64,000 bases of DNA. Origin: Septoria linicola (lineage: Eukaryota; Ascomycota; Dothideomycetes; Mycosphaerellales; Mycosphaerellaceae). The notes under the pieces were generated by a model, which was not told where the DNA came from, made no database searches, and saw only the letters and a list, made by a program, of their open reading frames with translations. The translations under genes were made by a program, and so were the position numbers. Location of the stretch: positions 2,418,001-2,482,000 of the forward strand of contig CP099422.1 of NCBI GenBank assembly GCA_024114885.1, read 5' to 3'. Positions 43,373-54,126 of the stretch are shown here, one piece after another (the stretch's first letter is position 1; each line of letters starts with the position of its first letter).

Positions 43373-44617
43373 CTAAAGGTCCTTAAACGCCCTCAGACTA
43401 TACAAATGCTTATCCGTCGTCTCCAAAACCTCCAACCTCGCCCCGACTGCAACCTTGCCCTCATTCTTCGGAATACACATCATCCCAAAACACGGCTTCC
43501 ACTTCGCCGGCCCACCATCATCCACCCTGCGAAACTTCATCAGCGTATCCCACGGCTGCTTGGCATTCTTCTCTGCAGTATCCGGATTCACATTCGGCAC
43601 TTGACATCTCGCACACCGCGCTACAACATCGAGATCGATTTTGTAGAGCGCTTCTTCAGCGGGGATAGACGTGGAGATGCGGATGCGTTTCCAAGTATCT
43701 TCTTCCCAAGGGTGGTCGTCGCGGCCGCGGATGATGATGTTGGGGCGGAAACGCTCGATTGTCACGGAATCTGGGGAAGATGGCTTATGGCCGAGGCGTT
43801 TGTTGAGGTCTTTGATGGAGGCTTCGGAGGCGATTTGCAGGGACATGACGTCTGCGAAGTGGTGCGGGACGTCTTTGCCGTAGAGCTCTGGTTTGCCGTT
43901 GATGGCGACGAGGCGGTCGGTGGGGCCTTTGTAGACGAGCGCGACGTCTTTGTCGAAGAATTTGGAGAAGATGGCGTTGATGGAGTCCGAGTAGATGTAG
44001 CCGTCGGTGTTTTGTTCCCAGATTTCGACCGTTTCGAGGGTGGTGTTGGATTCGAGCCAGGTCTTGGAGGGGAAGGCGGGGATGGAGATGCGGCCTTCGG
44101 TGTTGTGGATGCTGACTTCGAGCATTTGCTGGCCGGCGAATTCGCCTTCGCCATCGGCGAGGGAGGTGTCGATGAGGGTCATGGATGGGTCGCTGCGGAT
44201 GGTGAGGAACTTCCGGGACGACTTGTCGATGAACATCCAATTGCGGTCGAGAGTCAGACCGGCTTTGCGAAGACGAGTAGAGTCGACGTCAAAGCCACGA
44301 CAGCTCTTGATCGGGTAGACACGCAGTGATACGATCTCTGTTGGAGGAGGAATTGGCGGCCGGTTGGCATCGGGTTTCGCAGCGTCTGAGGAACTGCCGA
44401 TGCCATAACTTCCATCTCTATTCGTCACATCTGAACCGATGTAGTTGGCGTAGACAATGACAGTGATCAAGCCGACCACGCAGGCAGCGAGGAGGTATCC
44501 AGAGTTGCCCCATTCAAGTGCTTCTAGATTCCAGAATTGGGGATGTTGATAGGCTTTGATCGCGGCTTCTGGCATGCGAATGATCGCATTGGCGATGCCC
44601 TTGAGGGTGAGACCCAT
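43373..44617 (-). CDS. MOSC-domain protein (mARC-like amidoxime reductase)
   Basis: Intronless, 414 aa. One membrane segment (about residues 40-57: GYLLAACVVGLITVIVY) is followed by an MOSC N-terminal beta-barrel (VSLRVYPIKSCRGFDVDSTRLRK...DRNWMF) and a MOSC domain. Near the C-terminus RCARCQVPNVNPDT carries the cysteine expected to coordinate the molybdenum cofactor. Mammalian mARC proteins on the outer mitochondrial membrane reduce N-hydroxylated compounds together with cytochrome b5; this membrane-anchored layout matches. The G/C-rich antisense strand has a long open frame (43223-44329) that is not coding. Confidence 0.9.
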   Translation of the reverse strand: MGLTLKGIANAIIRMPEAAIKAYQHPQFWNLEALEWGNSGYLLAACVVGLITVIVYANYIGSDVTNRDGSYGIGSSSDAAKPDANRPPIPPPTEIVSLRVYPIKSCRGFDVDSTRLRKAGLTLDRNWMFIDKSSRKFLTIRSDPSMTLIDTSLADGEGEFAGQQMLEVSIHNTEGRISIPAFPSKTWLESNTTLETVEIWEQNTDGYIYSDSINAIFSKFFDKDVALVYKGPTDRLVAINGKPELYGKDVPHHFADVMSLQIASEASIKDLNKRLGHKPSSPDSVTIERFRPNIIIRGRDDHPWEEDTWKRIRISTSIPAEEALYKIDLDVVARCARCQVPNVNPDTAEKNAKQPWDTLMKFRRVDDGGPAKWKPCFGMMCIPKNEGKVAVGARLEVLETTDKHLYSLRAFKDL

Positions 44618-45219
44618 CTTGCTAATGTCGGTGCTGCCACAGCCTTGTCCAGGTGGTTTATATCAATGTGAGAGGCAACCTTGCAAAGTGTGGATCCAAC
44701 ACACTGACCGATTCCCTCTTTCGGAAATGCTCAGCGAGCAGCGATTTCTCGCTCAATGTCAAGTATAGGGCGCGTGAGAGCTACACAATGTCTCTCACAA
44801 TGTCGGCTTTTGGCTTGATAGCTGACTCACAGTGTCCTCTGGCGATGCAGCAGAAGAAGAGATGATCATTCGAGTGCCACACTGCGGAGAAAGCATTGAA
44901 ATCTGAAAAGGGTCCAAGCGCTCTCGCGTCATGGTCGCTTCTGGCAGCACACCAGCCTTCGACCACATCTTTTGGGTTATAAGCAGAAAGTCAAGTCCAG
45001 ACACAATCAGCAATAGTCGTCTGTGCAGATAATAGAGACAGTGTGAAGTCAAGCAGCATCAAGCAACTCGGGCAGACCCGTGCTCTACGGCAATTTCTCG
45101 CTTCTACTGGTTGACATTGTGACGACGTACTCAACGGAAAGTATTCTTCCTTTCAATCATTTGATAGCATAGACCACAATCTTTACCTTTCCCATATTTT
45201 GATACCGAACATAAAGAAG
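44618..45219. promoter_or_regulatory. Divergent intergenic region
   Basis: Between the MOSC gene (minus) and the Shb17-like gene (plus). Nothing coding recognised. Confidence 0.3.
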
Positions 45220-45959
45220 ATGCCTGACAAAGACGCCTCCACCCCAAGAGTATTCCTGATCCGTCATGGACAAACTCTATGGTCTATGTCAGGCCAACAC
45301 ACAGGCAAGACTGACATCCCCATGACCGCTGAAGGCGAAGACCAAGTCAAAGGCACCGGCCGCATCGTCTACGGCGAGGGAAAGCTTCTTGACCCCAGAA
45401 AGATCGCCAAAGTCTACGTCTCGCCACGAACGCGAGCCATCAAGACCTACGAACTCATCTCAGGCCGTCAGGATGGCTACGAGATCACAGAAAGTTTGGC
45501 AGAATGGGATTATGGGTACACTACTCACCACATCAGAGATTGTATAAAAATTTGATTACTAATACCCTGCAAAGTGAATACGAAGGTCTCAAACCCGCCG
45601 AAATCCGCTCCAAACGCAAAGACCAAGGTCTCGACACCGAGCGACCCTGGGACATCTGGACCGACGGCTGCGCAGGCGGTGAATCTCCACAAGAAGTCAC
45701 TGCTCGCATCGACACTCTCATCGCCGAGATCAAGAAGCTCCAAGCGCCGCATATGAAAGATGCTGAGCCAAAGGACGTCGTTCTTGTGGCTCACGGGCAT
45801 CTTACGAGGGCGTTTGCGAGGCGGTGGTTGGGGTATGAGTTGTCGTTTCCGTTGTCGTTGATGATGGAGCCGGGTGGTGTGGGGGTGTTGAGTTATCAGC
45901 ATCATAGTGTTGATGAGCCGGCGTTATTGTTGGGAATTGGGTTTCCTTTGCAGCAGTAG
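45220..45959 (+). CDS. shb17: Shb17-like sedoheptulose-1,7-bisphosphatase (histidine phosphatase family)
   Basis: Exons 45220-45515 and 45575-45959 (226 aa). The junction restores EWDYGEYEGLKP, a family motif. The catalytic LIRHGQT is at about residue 12; VYVSPRTRAIKTYEL, RPWDIWTDGCAGGES and VLVAHGHLTRAF supply the other active-site residues. The C-terminus GVGVLSYQHHSVDEPALLL closely resembles yeast Shb17, which converts sedoheptulose-1,7-bisphosphate to the 7-phosphate to drive riboneogenesis. It is slightly shorter than the yeast protein. General phosphoglycerate mutase-like activity is the alternative. Confidence 0.9.
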
Positions 45960-46296
45960 GAATGTTGGCATTTAGAGGTGACGCTGATTGGATGAGTATG
46001 TGTAGTGATCAAGCATGTCGCAAGCTGCCTGTGTGAAGCTGTTTTACGCTAGCACTATCAAATGGGGCGAATATAGTCAACTATGACTCCGAGCTGTATC
46101 GTAACAAGTATCCAGTAATGATCGTCCTGACTGCCTTTCATTGGACAGTCAATTCACTCCTCCACCCCAACACCTGCGCTAAGGATGCTTTTCCATTCTT
46201 CAAGTTCAAAAACATTATCGTAACGCCTTCTATCATGTTGTAACGTTATCAGCCACCACTAATGGGCTGTCGATTTGCAGGGTATGTCCGTAGATA
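45960..46296. other. Convergent intergenic region
   Basis: Between the stops of the Shb17-like gene (plus) and the repeat surface protein gene (minus). AT-richer than neighbours; probably the overlapping terminators. Confidence 0.3.
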
Positions 46297-49200
46297 CTAT
46301 AGCCAAATTGCTAAGACCAGTGAGGACATCGCAAGCATAGCGCTTACCAGCGTTGTCGAGAATGAGAGCAGTGCGTCACTCTCGTCATCAGCGCTTGGTG
46401 CATCAGTCGATCCGGTGTTTGATGCCGAAGTGCTCTTCGTGGTTGTCGTCTTTTCCGTGATCGTAATGGTTGCAGCAGCCACAGTAGCTGGAAACAAGGT
46501 CTCAAACTCGGTCTCAATGGCCTTACCGTCCGATCCCAGCTCCACGATCTCTAAGAGTGTGGCATGCGGCGAAAGGCTGACGATGAACGTCTGACTGCCG
46601 ATGCTGACAGTCTCGATGTGGCCAGGACTCAACGTCTTGCCATCTACGAAGTATGTAGCATCGTTGTTGACAGCAGTGAACCTCTCGCCCCCGATCGTGA
46701 GAATTGGTGCGTTGGTCGGGCGAACACCATATGCAGCTTCGATCTCGGACCTACTTGTGACGCCCTTAGACTCGATGACAACGGCCGTGCCAGCTGGGAG
46801 TAGTGAAAGAGTCTTCTCGCCATTTTCTCCTTGAATCGTAATGACCGCACCTGGCGTCAATGTGGTGCCCTGAATCACGTAGGTCGCACCCGAGCCAACA
46901 TTATACTCGACTGCGAAGTATGTGTTTCCGTCGACGGTGAGAATTGGAGCTCCCTCAGGCGCTGCGCCCACCATGCCAAAGCGTGACGTGAAGGATTGGC
47001 CATTGACTGTCGTGATAAGCATGTTTGCGGCAGAGTTCAGCGACAAAGTTTGTGGTCCAGAGGTGCCCTCGAACGTGATGGTGCCTCCCGGAGTCAAGGT
47101 CTGGCCAGAGATGACATACGAAGTGCCTCCATCAGGCGACACAGCTCTGCCATTGAGCACGAGCACAGGCGGAGCGGTGATAGTGGCTAGATCTGCATCG
47201 CTAGATCCGCTAGAGTCAAGGGATCGTGCAATTCCATTGATAACAACACTGCGGCCATATGCAGGAAGTGAGACTGTAGTACCAGACACTGTCAGCTGCC
47301 CGCCAGGAGTGAGAAGAGTAGAGTCGATATCATATGTCGAGCCCAAATTAGCTTTGTACACATGGTTTCCCAGCGTCAGTAAAGGTGCCGGAGTGATCAC
47401 TGGCGGCGCTATTCGCTGCGACTTTCCATCTATCAGAAGCCTTGTAGCGCTAGGCCCGAGGCTGACAGTGGTTCCCGCAACAACGACCTGTTCCCCAGGC
47501 ACGAGAGTGACACCATCAAGGTTGTACTGGGTGGCGGCATTGGCAGTGTAACGTCTCGTGCCAACTTGAATGACTGGAATGTTCGCGGCCGCACCAATAT
47601 TTCCGGAGGTGTCGAGTGACACTGCAAAGCCTCCGACAACAAGCTCTGTGCCTTCTGAGGTTAGAGACAGCTCTCTACCATTGACCAATACTGCTGGACC
47701 ACCGGGCGATAGAACTTGCCCTGCAATCTCGAGTCCTTCGGCGACACGGATTGCGTCGACATCAGAGCCCCCGATGTCAATGGTCAGGCTAGAACCTAGC
47801 TCTGGTCTGTCATTGACACTAATCAAGTTTCCTCCGAAGAACACGGCAGTAGCGCTCGGACTCAGTGATACAGCCTGGCCAGCAACGGTCATTGGCGAGC
47901 CTCCTGCGACGATTGTCTGTCCTTCGACCACAAGATCCGATCCAGCCCTGGTAGCGGTGAATATCGAATTGCCAATGAGCAGCTCTACATTTGCGTCCAC
48001 GACGCGGCCTGGAGCTGACCCGACTTGCGATTCGGATATCAACGAGCCATCATTGGCAGGATGGTCGAAGCCAATACCAGCGGCTATCGCGCTAGCAACA
48101 GCACCTGCAGAAAAGCTTGCTTGAGCGTTGTTCAGTACTTCAAGCGCGTTAGTAGGCTGCGCGATGCTGTCAATTGCGGACACGACTTTTCCGACATCAG
48201 CATCGCCGCTGACTGGGCTTCCTTCGATGACTTTGGTCGCTGTCACTATCCTGCCCGCGAATGCAGCCGTCACTACACTCGCAGTGGGATTGGCGGGAAT
48301 TGCGAGTGTCACTGCACTATTCTCAATGTGTGCTACGAAGGGAAAGATCGGGAACCCCCGTCCGTCATCCACTGTATCACTGTCACTGCCACCCGCCGCT
48401 GCAGCATTGGCACTGCCTTCGTTGGTTTGTTGTGGGAGTGACGACTTCTTCGTGGTTTTACTGGGCACGTCCAGGGAGTCTGCTGATGATTCGACGTGAG
48501 CAGTAAATGGCACCCAAGTCGTTCCAGGCTCTGTAGGTGTCGTTCGCTCAAAGGACAAACCGGGAGGCAGTGTAGCTGTGGGCGTCTCAAGCGAAGGTGC
48601 TGGCGCTAGAATACCCTGAGCAAGTGCAGCAGCGGCGACCACCACCTTCTCGACTACAACAACGACAGTCGGCTCCGCTTCAAGATCGCCGAGCTCAATG
48701 CTATGAGGCAGGTCGACTTCGGACTGGTCCAGAGCTTGCATAAGGGCAAAGTTCATTCTGCCTAGCTTACCCACTGCTAAAGACTCGTTCACTGCTGCCT
48801 CGCCCTCAAATTCGAAGCTGACCTGCTTAGGCAGATCGTAGACTCTAGTCGACGCTATACAGCCAATGCTACCGTTCCAGTGGTGGTAAGAGCTCTTGTC
48901 CACGATCTCAAATTGCGAGAAGTGTACGACTGAGGTTCCAGCTTGATACGTACTTTCTCGACCTGCGTTGGTCACCGTGAGAGCTGCTGGAGTTGGAGAT
49001 ATAACCACATCTGGGATGTCTCCATCAGAGGTTGTCGCAGCAGGCTGTGTGTAAGCTGTTTGCTCAACAACACTTGTAGCTTTAGCGGCAGGTGTCGGAG
49101 TTCCAGAGCAGGCATACTCTAGACCTGACTGGCTGAATTGTGTGTTGAATACAGCCGTGGACGAACAAGCTGGATTCTCAATAGCCGAGGTGATGTTGAG

Positions 49201-50139
49201 AATATCTGTTGTGCCTGAGAGTAACGTCCAGCCCGTAGACGTATCGTTCGCGTCGAACTCGATAAGGAACGTGGAGTCAACTTGCGTGTAAGTCTCGGCA
49301 TACCAGAAATCGAGAGAAGCGCTTTTGATGTTTAGTGTAGCCCCACTACATATAGTCGGCCGTGGCGGGTTGAATGAAGGCCCCTCGCCTGCAGTTTGGT
49401 TCTGTGTGGCCGCATTATAGCTGTTTGACGATTTTGCCTTTGACAACCACAACGAGGGTGTCTCCACCCGTGTACTGACGTAGCCGGCACCACTCGAGTT
49501 TCTTGTCCCCGTGGAGTATAACGACGTCTGTACATGTCCCGATGATTCAGCACTCTGATTACTGCTTTGATTTGACGCCGATATCGAGAAGGAGGACTTC
49601 ACAGGTCTGAGCTGCGTCGCGTTCAAGGAGTCGTGTATAGAGTGGTGAGACAGGCTTGTGACTTGAGCACTGTGGCTATGGCTGAGTTGAAGCACTACAG
49701 TCTCATGCACGATCAACGCTGTAGGCACCTGAATTCTCTTGGTAGCAGTAGTATTGCCGCTGTGGTCCAGAGTGGTACTGAGGTCGCTCTTTAGAGCTGG
49801 GAATGAACCTGAAGGAGTCACGGCATTGCTGCGACTCTCAAACGGCACTGCGGTCCCTTCTTGGACGCTCTGTAGTATGTTGGACGCCGGTGAAGTCGCA
49901 GACCTGCTATGTGCTGTCACTACCGATGCTGTGGATTCCTGGGATGTGGCGTTGACAGTCGTTGTAGTCCGTGTTGTCGATCCGGTGCCGATGGGATAGA
50001 AAGGACTATTGAGATCTGCTCGGCGTCCATGTGGTCCAGAATTTGATCGGTATGGTCCATGAACTGGCTGCTTCAAGTTCTCCGCCGCAGCAGTCGTCCC
50101 GATCAACGCTAGCAAGAGGCTCGCCGCATGCGGCACCAT
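46297..50139 (-). CDS. Large GPI-anchor-type surface protein with beta-rich repeats
   Basis: Intronless, 1280 aa. A signal peptide (MVPHAASLLLALIGTTAAA) and a C-terminal hydrophobic tail (LVSAMLAMSSLVLAIWL) after a small-residue stretch (STDAPSADDESDA) suggest GPI anchoring at the wall or plasma membrane. Residues about 50-700 are Ser/Thr-rich with probable O- and N-glycosylation sites. Residues about 715-1195 contain about seven diverged repeats of 60-70 aa, each with a hydrophobic strand (PILTIGG, PVLVLNG), then T-Y-x-V/I-x-G-x-T-L-x-P-G-G and V-S-L-x-P-x-A-T. Such repeats are common in ascomycete surface proteins of unknown role; adhesion is inference. It faces the aspartic-protease-fold gene across a 1.4 kb shared upstream region. 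Confidence 0.85.
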   Translation of the reverse strand: MVPHAASLLLALIGTTAAAENLKQPVHGPYRSNSGPHGRRADLNSPFYPIGTGSTTRTTTTVNATSQESTASVVTAHSRSATSPASNILQSVQEGTAVPFESRSNAVTPSGSFPALKSDLSTTLDHSGNTTATKRIQVPTALIVHETVVLQLSHSHSAQVTSLSHHSIHDSLNATQLRPVKSSFSISASNQSSNQSAESSGHVQTSLYSTGTRNSSGAGYVSTRVETPSLWLSKAKSSNSYNAATQNQTAGEGPSFNPPRPTICSGATLNIKSASLDFWYAETYTQVDSTFLIEFDANDTSTGWTLLSGTTDILNITSAIENPACSSTAVFNTQFSQSGLEYACSGTPTPAAKATSVVEQTAYTQPAATTSDGDIPDVVISPTPAALTVTNAGRESTYQAGTSVVHFSQFEIVDKSSYHHWNGSIGCIASTRVYDLPKQVSFEFEGEAAVNESLAVGKLGRMNFALMQALDQSEVDLPHSIELGDLEAEPTVVVVVEKVVVAAAALAQGILAPAPSLETPTATLPPGLSFERTTPTEPGTTWVPFTAHVESSADSLDVPSKTTKKSSLPQQTNEGSANAAAAGGSDSDTVDDGRGFPIFPFVAHIENSAVTLAIPANPTASVVTAAFAGRIVTATKVIEGSPVSGDADVGKVVSAIDSIAQPTNALEVLNNAQASFSAGAVASAIAAGIGFDHPANDGSLISESQVGSAPGRVVDANVELLIGNSIFTATRAGSDLVVEGQTIVAGGSPMTVAGQAVSLSPSATAVFFGGNLISVNDRPELGSSLTIDIGGSDVDAIRVAEGLEIAGQVLSPGGPAVLVNGRELSLTSEGTELVVGGFAVSLDTSGNIGAAANIPVIQVGTRRYTANAATQYNLDGVTLVPGEQVVVAGTTVSLGPSATRLLIDGKSQRIAPPVITPAPLLTLGNHVYKANLGSTYDIDSTLLTPGGQLTVSGTTVSLPAYGRSVVINGIARSLDSSGSSDADLATITAPPVLVLNGRAVSPDGGTSYVISGQTLTPGGTITFEGTSGPQTLSLNSAANMLITTVNGQSFTSRFGMVGAAPEGAPILTVDGNTYFAVEYNVGSGATYVIQGTTLTPGAVITIQGENGEKTLSLLPAGTAVVIESKGVTSRSEIEAAYGVRPTNAPILTIGGERFTAVNNDATYFVDGKTLSPGHIETVSIGSQTFIVSLSPHATLLEIVELGSDGKAIETEFETLFPATVAAATITITEKTTTTKSTSASNTGSTDAPSADDESDALLSFSTTLVSAMLAMSSLVLAIWL

Positions 50140-51549
50140 CGTAGACGTCGGCGTCCCAGAGATGCCCTTTTAGCCTCCATACAGCAATGCTTCAGCGCAT
50201 GCCTCACTAGATCCTGCTGCACTGATCGACAAGGTCCGACTGAATCCAATAGTGCTGGATACAGCAGCACTAGGTAGAATAGAAGCGAATCTGCAAAGAC
50301 AGATTAGTTGCTAGTCAGGTTGTGTGGTCGGACTCTGAAGGTTGAGGCGCATTGCTTGATTCTGCGCCATAAGTTCCAGCTTCATGAACTAGCAGGCATT
50401 ATGCAGGATTCTCGCGTGCTCTCAGGATCGCTTGGTTGTCCATCCGATGTGGCTGTCGGAGGTCGTCGTCGCGCCGGGCGGAGATGCCGAACACTTGGTC
50501 CTGCCTGGTATGTCGAGGTCTTGCCTATATTCGCGCGCTGCCCTTGCGTTGTATGCCACTATCAAAGGTCCTGCAACGCCTCTTGCATGACGCGGCTAAC
50601 CTTTTGTGATTCACAACGGTCGAGAGACCTCCACAATTGAAAACACGGGCCGGTTACACTGCATTAGCGCACTCTCTACTTGTATGTGCTGGGAAGCAAG
50701 GAATCCTTGTAGCAATGCTGCTGCTGCTGCTGCTGAGAGCGTCGACGAGCCCGCGTCAAGCCAGTCAGCAACGTGCGTCGAAGGTGGACAGCGATGCATC
50801 GCGAGCTGAGCCGTTACTGAGCAGACGATAAGGTACCTACTAGAGGTGGAGTGATGAGCAGTTCCCGTAACTACAACTTGGCGAGTCCGACTCCTTCGGC
50901 TGCCCGCAAGCCGGCGCGGCTGCGAATTTTTTCAACGGTGTGAGCCAAGAACGTCTCTATGACCGTGGATGAGTGCCCGAAACGTTGTTGTCGTTGTACG
51001 GAACGACGCAAGGATTGCGACTCGCTTCAGCAAGGCCAGCAGACCCATTGCAAATCGTGATCGGCTTCGTGCCTAGTGATTGTGCTCTCAATACCGCAAC
51101 AGCTGTTGGCTTGCCATTAATCGGGGAGAAGCATGAACCGCATATGGTCAACTCGCTTCGGCCGTGCATGGGAGGGTCTGATCGCACACCACTCAGCCGG
51201 TGCTATGCATTCGTGAAGGCTCCGCGCGTGAGCTGGAAAGCAGCCTATCGAAGTGCGTCCTGCACGTTTCGCCAGCTTTGTGTTCGCCGCTATCATATCG
51301 GGAGGATCAGCTTGGCGGAGCGTGCAGAGTCAGCCAAGGGAAGCCGTTTTGGTGGTTTCCATGGATGAACACGATGGAACGTTGTTCTGCGCTCCGCTGC
51401 CGTCGTCTCTCCTGTGATGCACTGTCGTTGTTGTTCGCAGCACGTAGGCGTCAGACGCAGGCCTGTCTGTCGCACTGACTGAATCTTGTCCATGACTGAC
51501 TGAGCTGACCTCCGAGATCTTTCGTCCCTGCGGCTGCCGACTGCCCGCC
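50140..51549. promoter_or_regulatory. 1.4 kb divergent intergenic region
   Basis: Upstream of both the repeat surface protein (minus) and the protease-fold membrane protein (plus). It holds a perfect (CTG)6 microsatellite at 50718-50735. Open frames here (for example 50308-50640) show no protein features. Confidence 0.4.
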
Positions 51550-53583
51550 ATGGGCTCCTTCCTGAGGAACATCCTGCTCCTGCCATGCGCACTCCTGGTC
51601 CACACCATTTCCTATGCGACTGCCTCACAAACGAACGCTCGCGCCGACAGTAACGCGACATCCATTCCCGCACCAATCGCGTTTCATCCGGATCAGAATT
51701 GGGATGGTATAGACGGAGAGTGGTCTTCGTTCACGCTACGAGTGGGCACGCCGCAGCAGTTTGTGCGCACCTTCGTGTCCTTTGCATCATATCAGACATG
51801 GGTAGTGCTGCCTCAAGGCTGTGCTCAAGCAGCCGACGAAGAGAGCTGCGCAGAGTCAAGAGGTTGGCTCTTCGATAACAACTCATCGTCCACTTTCGAA
51901 TACAAGGGCATCTATGATTTATGGGTCCAGAACAACCTGGGTTATGAAGGAAATGCCATCTACGGCTACGATACTGTTGGTCTGGGTGGCGAGGGTGAGG
52001 GAGGACCGACTTTGCTGAACACTACTGTTGGTGCCATGGCCGTGGAAGACTTCTACTTGGGAGTGTTTGGGATTAACCCGAAGCCTACGAACTTTACCGC
52101 CGACCGGAATGGCTCTCCGAGCTACATGACACTGCTCAAGGAACAGAAACACATACCAAGTCTGTCGTTCGGATATACTGCAGGTGCAAAGTATCGTTAT
52201 TCAGGCGTTCTGGCGTCTCTTACTTTGGGAGGGTACGACAGCTCAAAATTCTACGAGAACGATGTCACTTTTGTCTTTGCAGCCGACAATGAGCGCGATC
52301 TGGTTGTGGTCATTCAGTCCATTACGACGCCTTCGACCATCGAATCTTCTCCGATCGCCACGGAGCTTTTGCCCGATCCTGTATACGCATACATCGACAG
52401 TACTGTTCCCGAGATCTGGCTTCCTGTCGAAGCGTGTCGCGCTTTTGAGGTCGAATTTGGCCTCTCTTATGACAATGCCACGAACCTTTACGTGGTTAAC
52501 GACACTCTTCACGATACTCTGGTGACTCGCAATGCTAGCGTGGCTCTGCGTCTCGGACAAAGTGTAAACAGCGAAGATGTGGTCGAGATTACACTCCCCT
52601 ACGCGTCGTTCGACTTGACTGCGAAACCTCCTTACAAAGGCATAGCCAACAACACTCGCTATTTTCCACTGCAGCGCGCCCAGAACAGTAGCCAAGTGAC
52701 TTTAGGCCGCAGTTTCCTGCAGGAGGCCTATATCTCCGTGGACTGGGAGTCCGCACGGTTCAATGTCTCTCAGGTCAATTGGGATCAAAATACTGAGCCT
52801 CTGCTGAGAACGATTATGCCCAACACTGGTGACGCCGGATCTGGCTCAGACACCAGCAATGAATCCTCAGGCGGGTTATCGACTGGCGCTATCGCAGGCA
52901 TTGCGGTAGGCGTGGTGGCTGGAATCGTTTTGTTGGGCGTGTTTCTATACTGGCTCCACCGAAAGAAACAAGCTGCCGCTGCCAGACAAGCAATCAACGA
53001 GAAACTTGAAGACGACTCAAATAGCGGCACTCAAGTCGATCTTGGCAGAAGTGGTAGCGGGTATCGCAAAGCAGAACTCGAAGGCTCATCGACTGCTTAC
53101 AGCGAGAACAAGCGTCTGCTTTCGATGCCTCACACACCGACTTCAGCTCACCCTTCCAGTCCAGGCTATGTCATGAGTGTTGCAGGCGTGTCCACTCCAA
53201 CAACACCTAGCACTGGACAGGGCACATACTCCAGCTCACAAAGTGGTGCCTTGCTCTCTCCCGTATCGGAGACTGTCAGCGAGGCTGACAGCCGAGAACG
53301 TCATGTATATGAAATGCCTGGAGATATGCCAGCCATCCGAGAAAAAGACGGCAAAGCTCTCAGCGAGAAAGAAGCTCTTCAATATCGCGAGCAAGTCTAC
53401 AATGGCATTGCTTCGACAACGCCTACATCTTCCGAGCATCCGCGTGATGGCATTCGAGAGCCTCGTCGAATAGACCCAAGCGAAGTAGTGGACACCAGCA
53501 AGAGCGCTGAGGTTCGTGACGAGACCACACACAAACGGTTCTCGTTCGAAGGCGGCGCGAGTGAGCGAGAGTTATACAGCTAA
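51550..53583 (+). CDS. Membrane-anchored aspartic-protease-fold protein lacking the first catalytic Asp
   Basis: Intronless, 677 aa. Signal peptide (residues 1-25), then a pepsin-like two-lobe domain (about 48-415). In the first lobe the expected D-T-G-S loop is replaced by VSFAS within TFVSFASYQTWVVLP (about residues 74-88); the second lobe reads AYIDSTVPEIWLP (about 278-290) instead of DTG. The motif S-L-x-F-G-Y and the C-terminal LGRSFLQEAYISVDWE are retained. A single membrane span (GAIAGIAVGVVAGIVLLGVFLYW, about 446-468), a basic stop-transfer (HRKKQ) and a 200-residue Ser-rich cytoplasmic tail follow. Loss of the first Asp makes proteolysis unlikely; a receptor or binding role is inference. 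Confidence 0.82.
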   Translation: MGSFLRNILLLPCALLVHTISYATASQTNARADSNATSIPAPIAFHPDQNWDGIDGEWSSFTLRVGTPQQFVRTFVSFASYQTWVVLPQGCAQAADEESCAESRGWLFDNNSSSTFEYKGIYDLWVQNNLGYEGNAIYGYDTVGLGGEGEGGPTLLNTTVGAMAVEDFYLGVFGINPKPTNFTADRNGSPSYMTLLKEQKHIPSLSFGYTAGAKYRYSGVLASLTLGGYDSSKFYENDVTFVFAADNERDLVVVIQSITTPSTIESSPIATELLPDPVYAYIDSTVPEIWLPVEACRAFEVEFGLSYDNATNLYVVNDTLHDTLVTRNASVALRLGQSVNSEDVVEITLPYASFDLTAKPPYKGIANNTRYFPLQRAQNSSQVTLGRSFLQEAYISVDWESARFNVSQVNWDQNTEPLLRTIMPNTGDAGSGSDTSNESSGGLSTGAIAGIAVGVVAGIVLLGVFLYWLHRKKQAAAARQAINEKLEDDSNSGTQVDLGRSGSGYRKAELEGSSTAYSENKRLLSMPHTPTSAHPSSPGYVMSVAGVSTPTTPSTGQGTYSSSQSGALLSPVSETVSEADSRERHVYEMPGDMPAIREKDGKALSEKEALQYREQVYNGIASTTPTSSEHPRDGIREPRRIDPSEVVDTSKSAEVRDETTHKRFSFEGGASERELYS

Positions 53584-54126
53584 CAACATCTTGTGCCAAA
53601 TTGTAATTTAGTGAGCGTGGCGTCTGGAGCATTGCAACATGAGATACCACTTGACGGGCAGGACACGGTGGTCCATATTTTGCAGCTTAATTCGAGCTAA
53701 TCGACGATAGCGTATATCACGCGACCTAGAAAGATACGTTTGACATCAACGTCCCATCTTCCCACCTCTCAACATTAGCCCCACCTGTTCCCTACGACGA
53801 AGTTCTGGTCATCACAGTCCAATATGTGGACTACATGACAAAAGACAGCACGCGACCGAAGCTGAGTGAAGAATTGGTACCTGCATGACGATGATCAGCC
53901 TTCACTTACCAGTCATGACATCACACACAAGCTCCAGTGTAAGTCTACCACTTTTCTTAAGCACATTGCAAGAGCACTTCTACACACCTCATCTATACAT
54001 CTAATCCCAATAACAACCCATTCCTCTGTCACAATAGCTCCTTTCTTTGGATCTCACGGCAGAAAATTGAGCAGAACGTCAAACCCGTTCTCAAACACAC
54101 CACATCAACAACAAACCACCACTACA
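53584..54126. promoter_or_regulatory. Upstream region of the small hydrophilic protein gene
   Basis: 3' flank of the protease-fold gene and promoter/leader of the gene at 54127. The last 80 nt are CA-rich, as in strongly expressed fungal leaders. Confidence 0.35.

Noticed and set aside
43223..44329. 368-codon + frame opposite the MOSC gene
   Set aside because: Val/Glu/Asp/Gly-rich shadow produced by the codon bias of the real gene on the minus strand.
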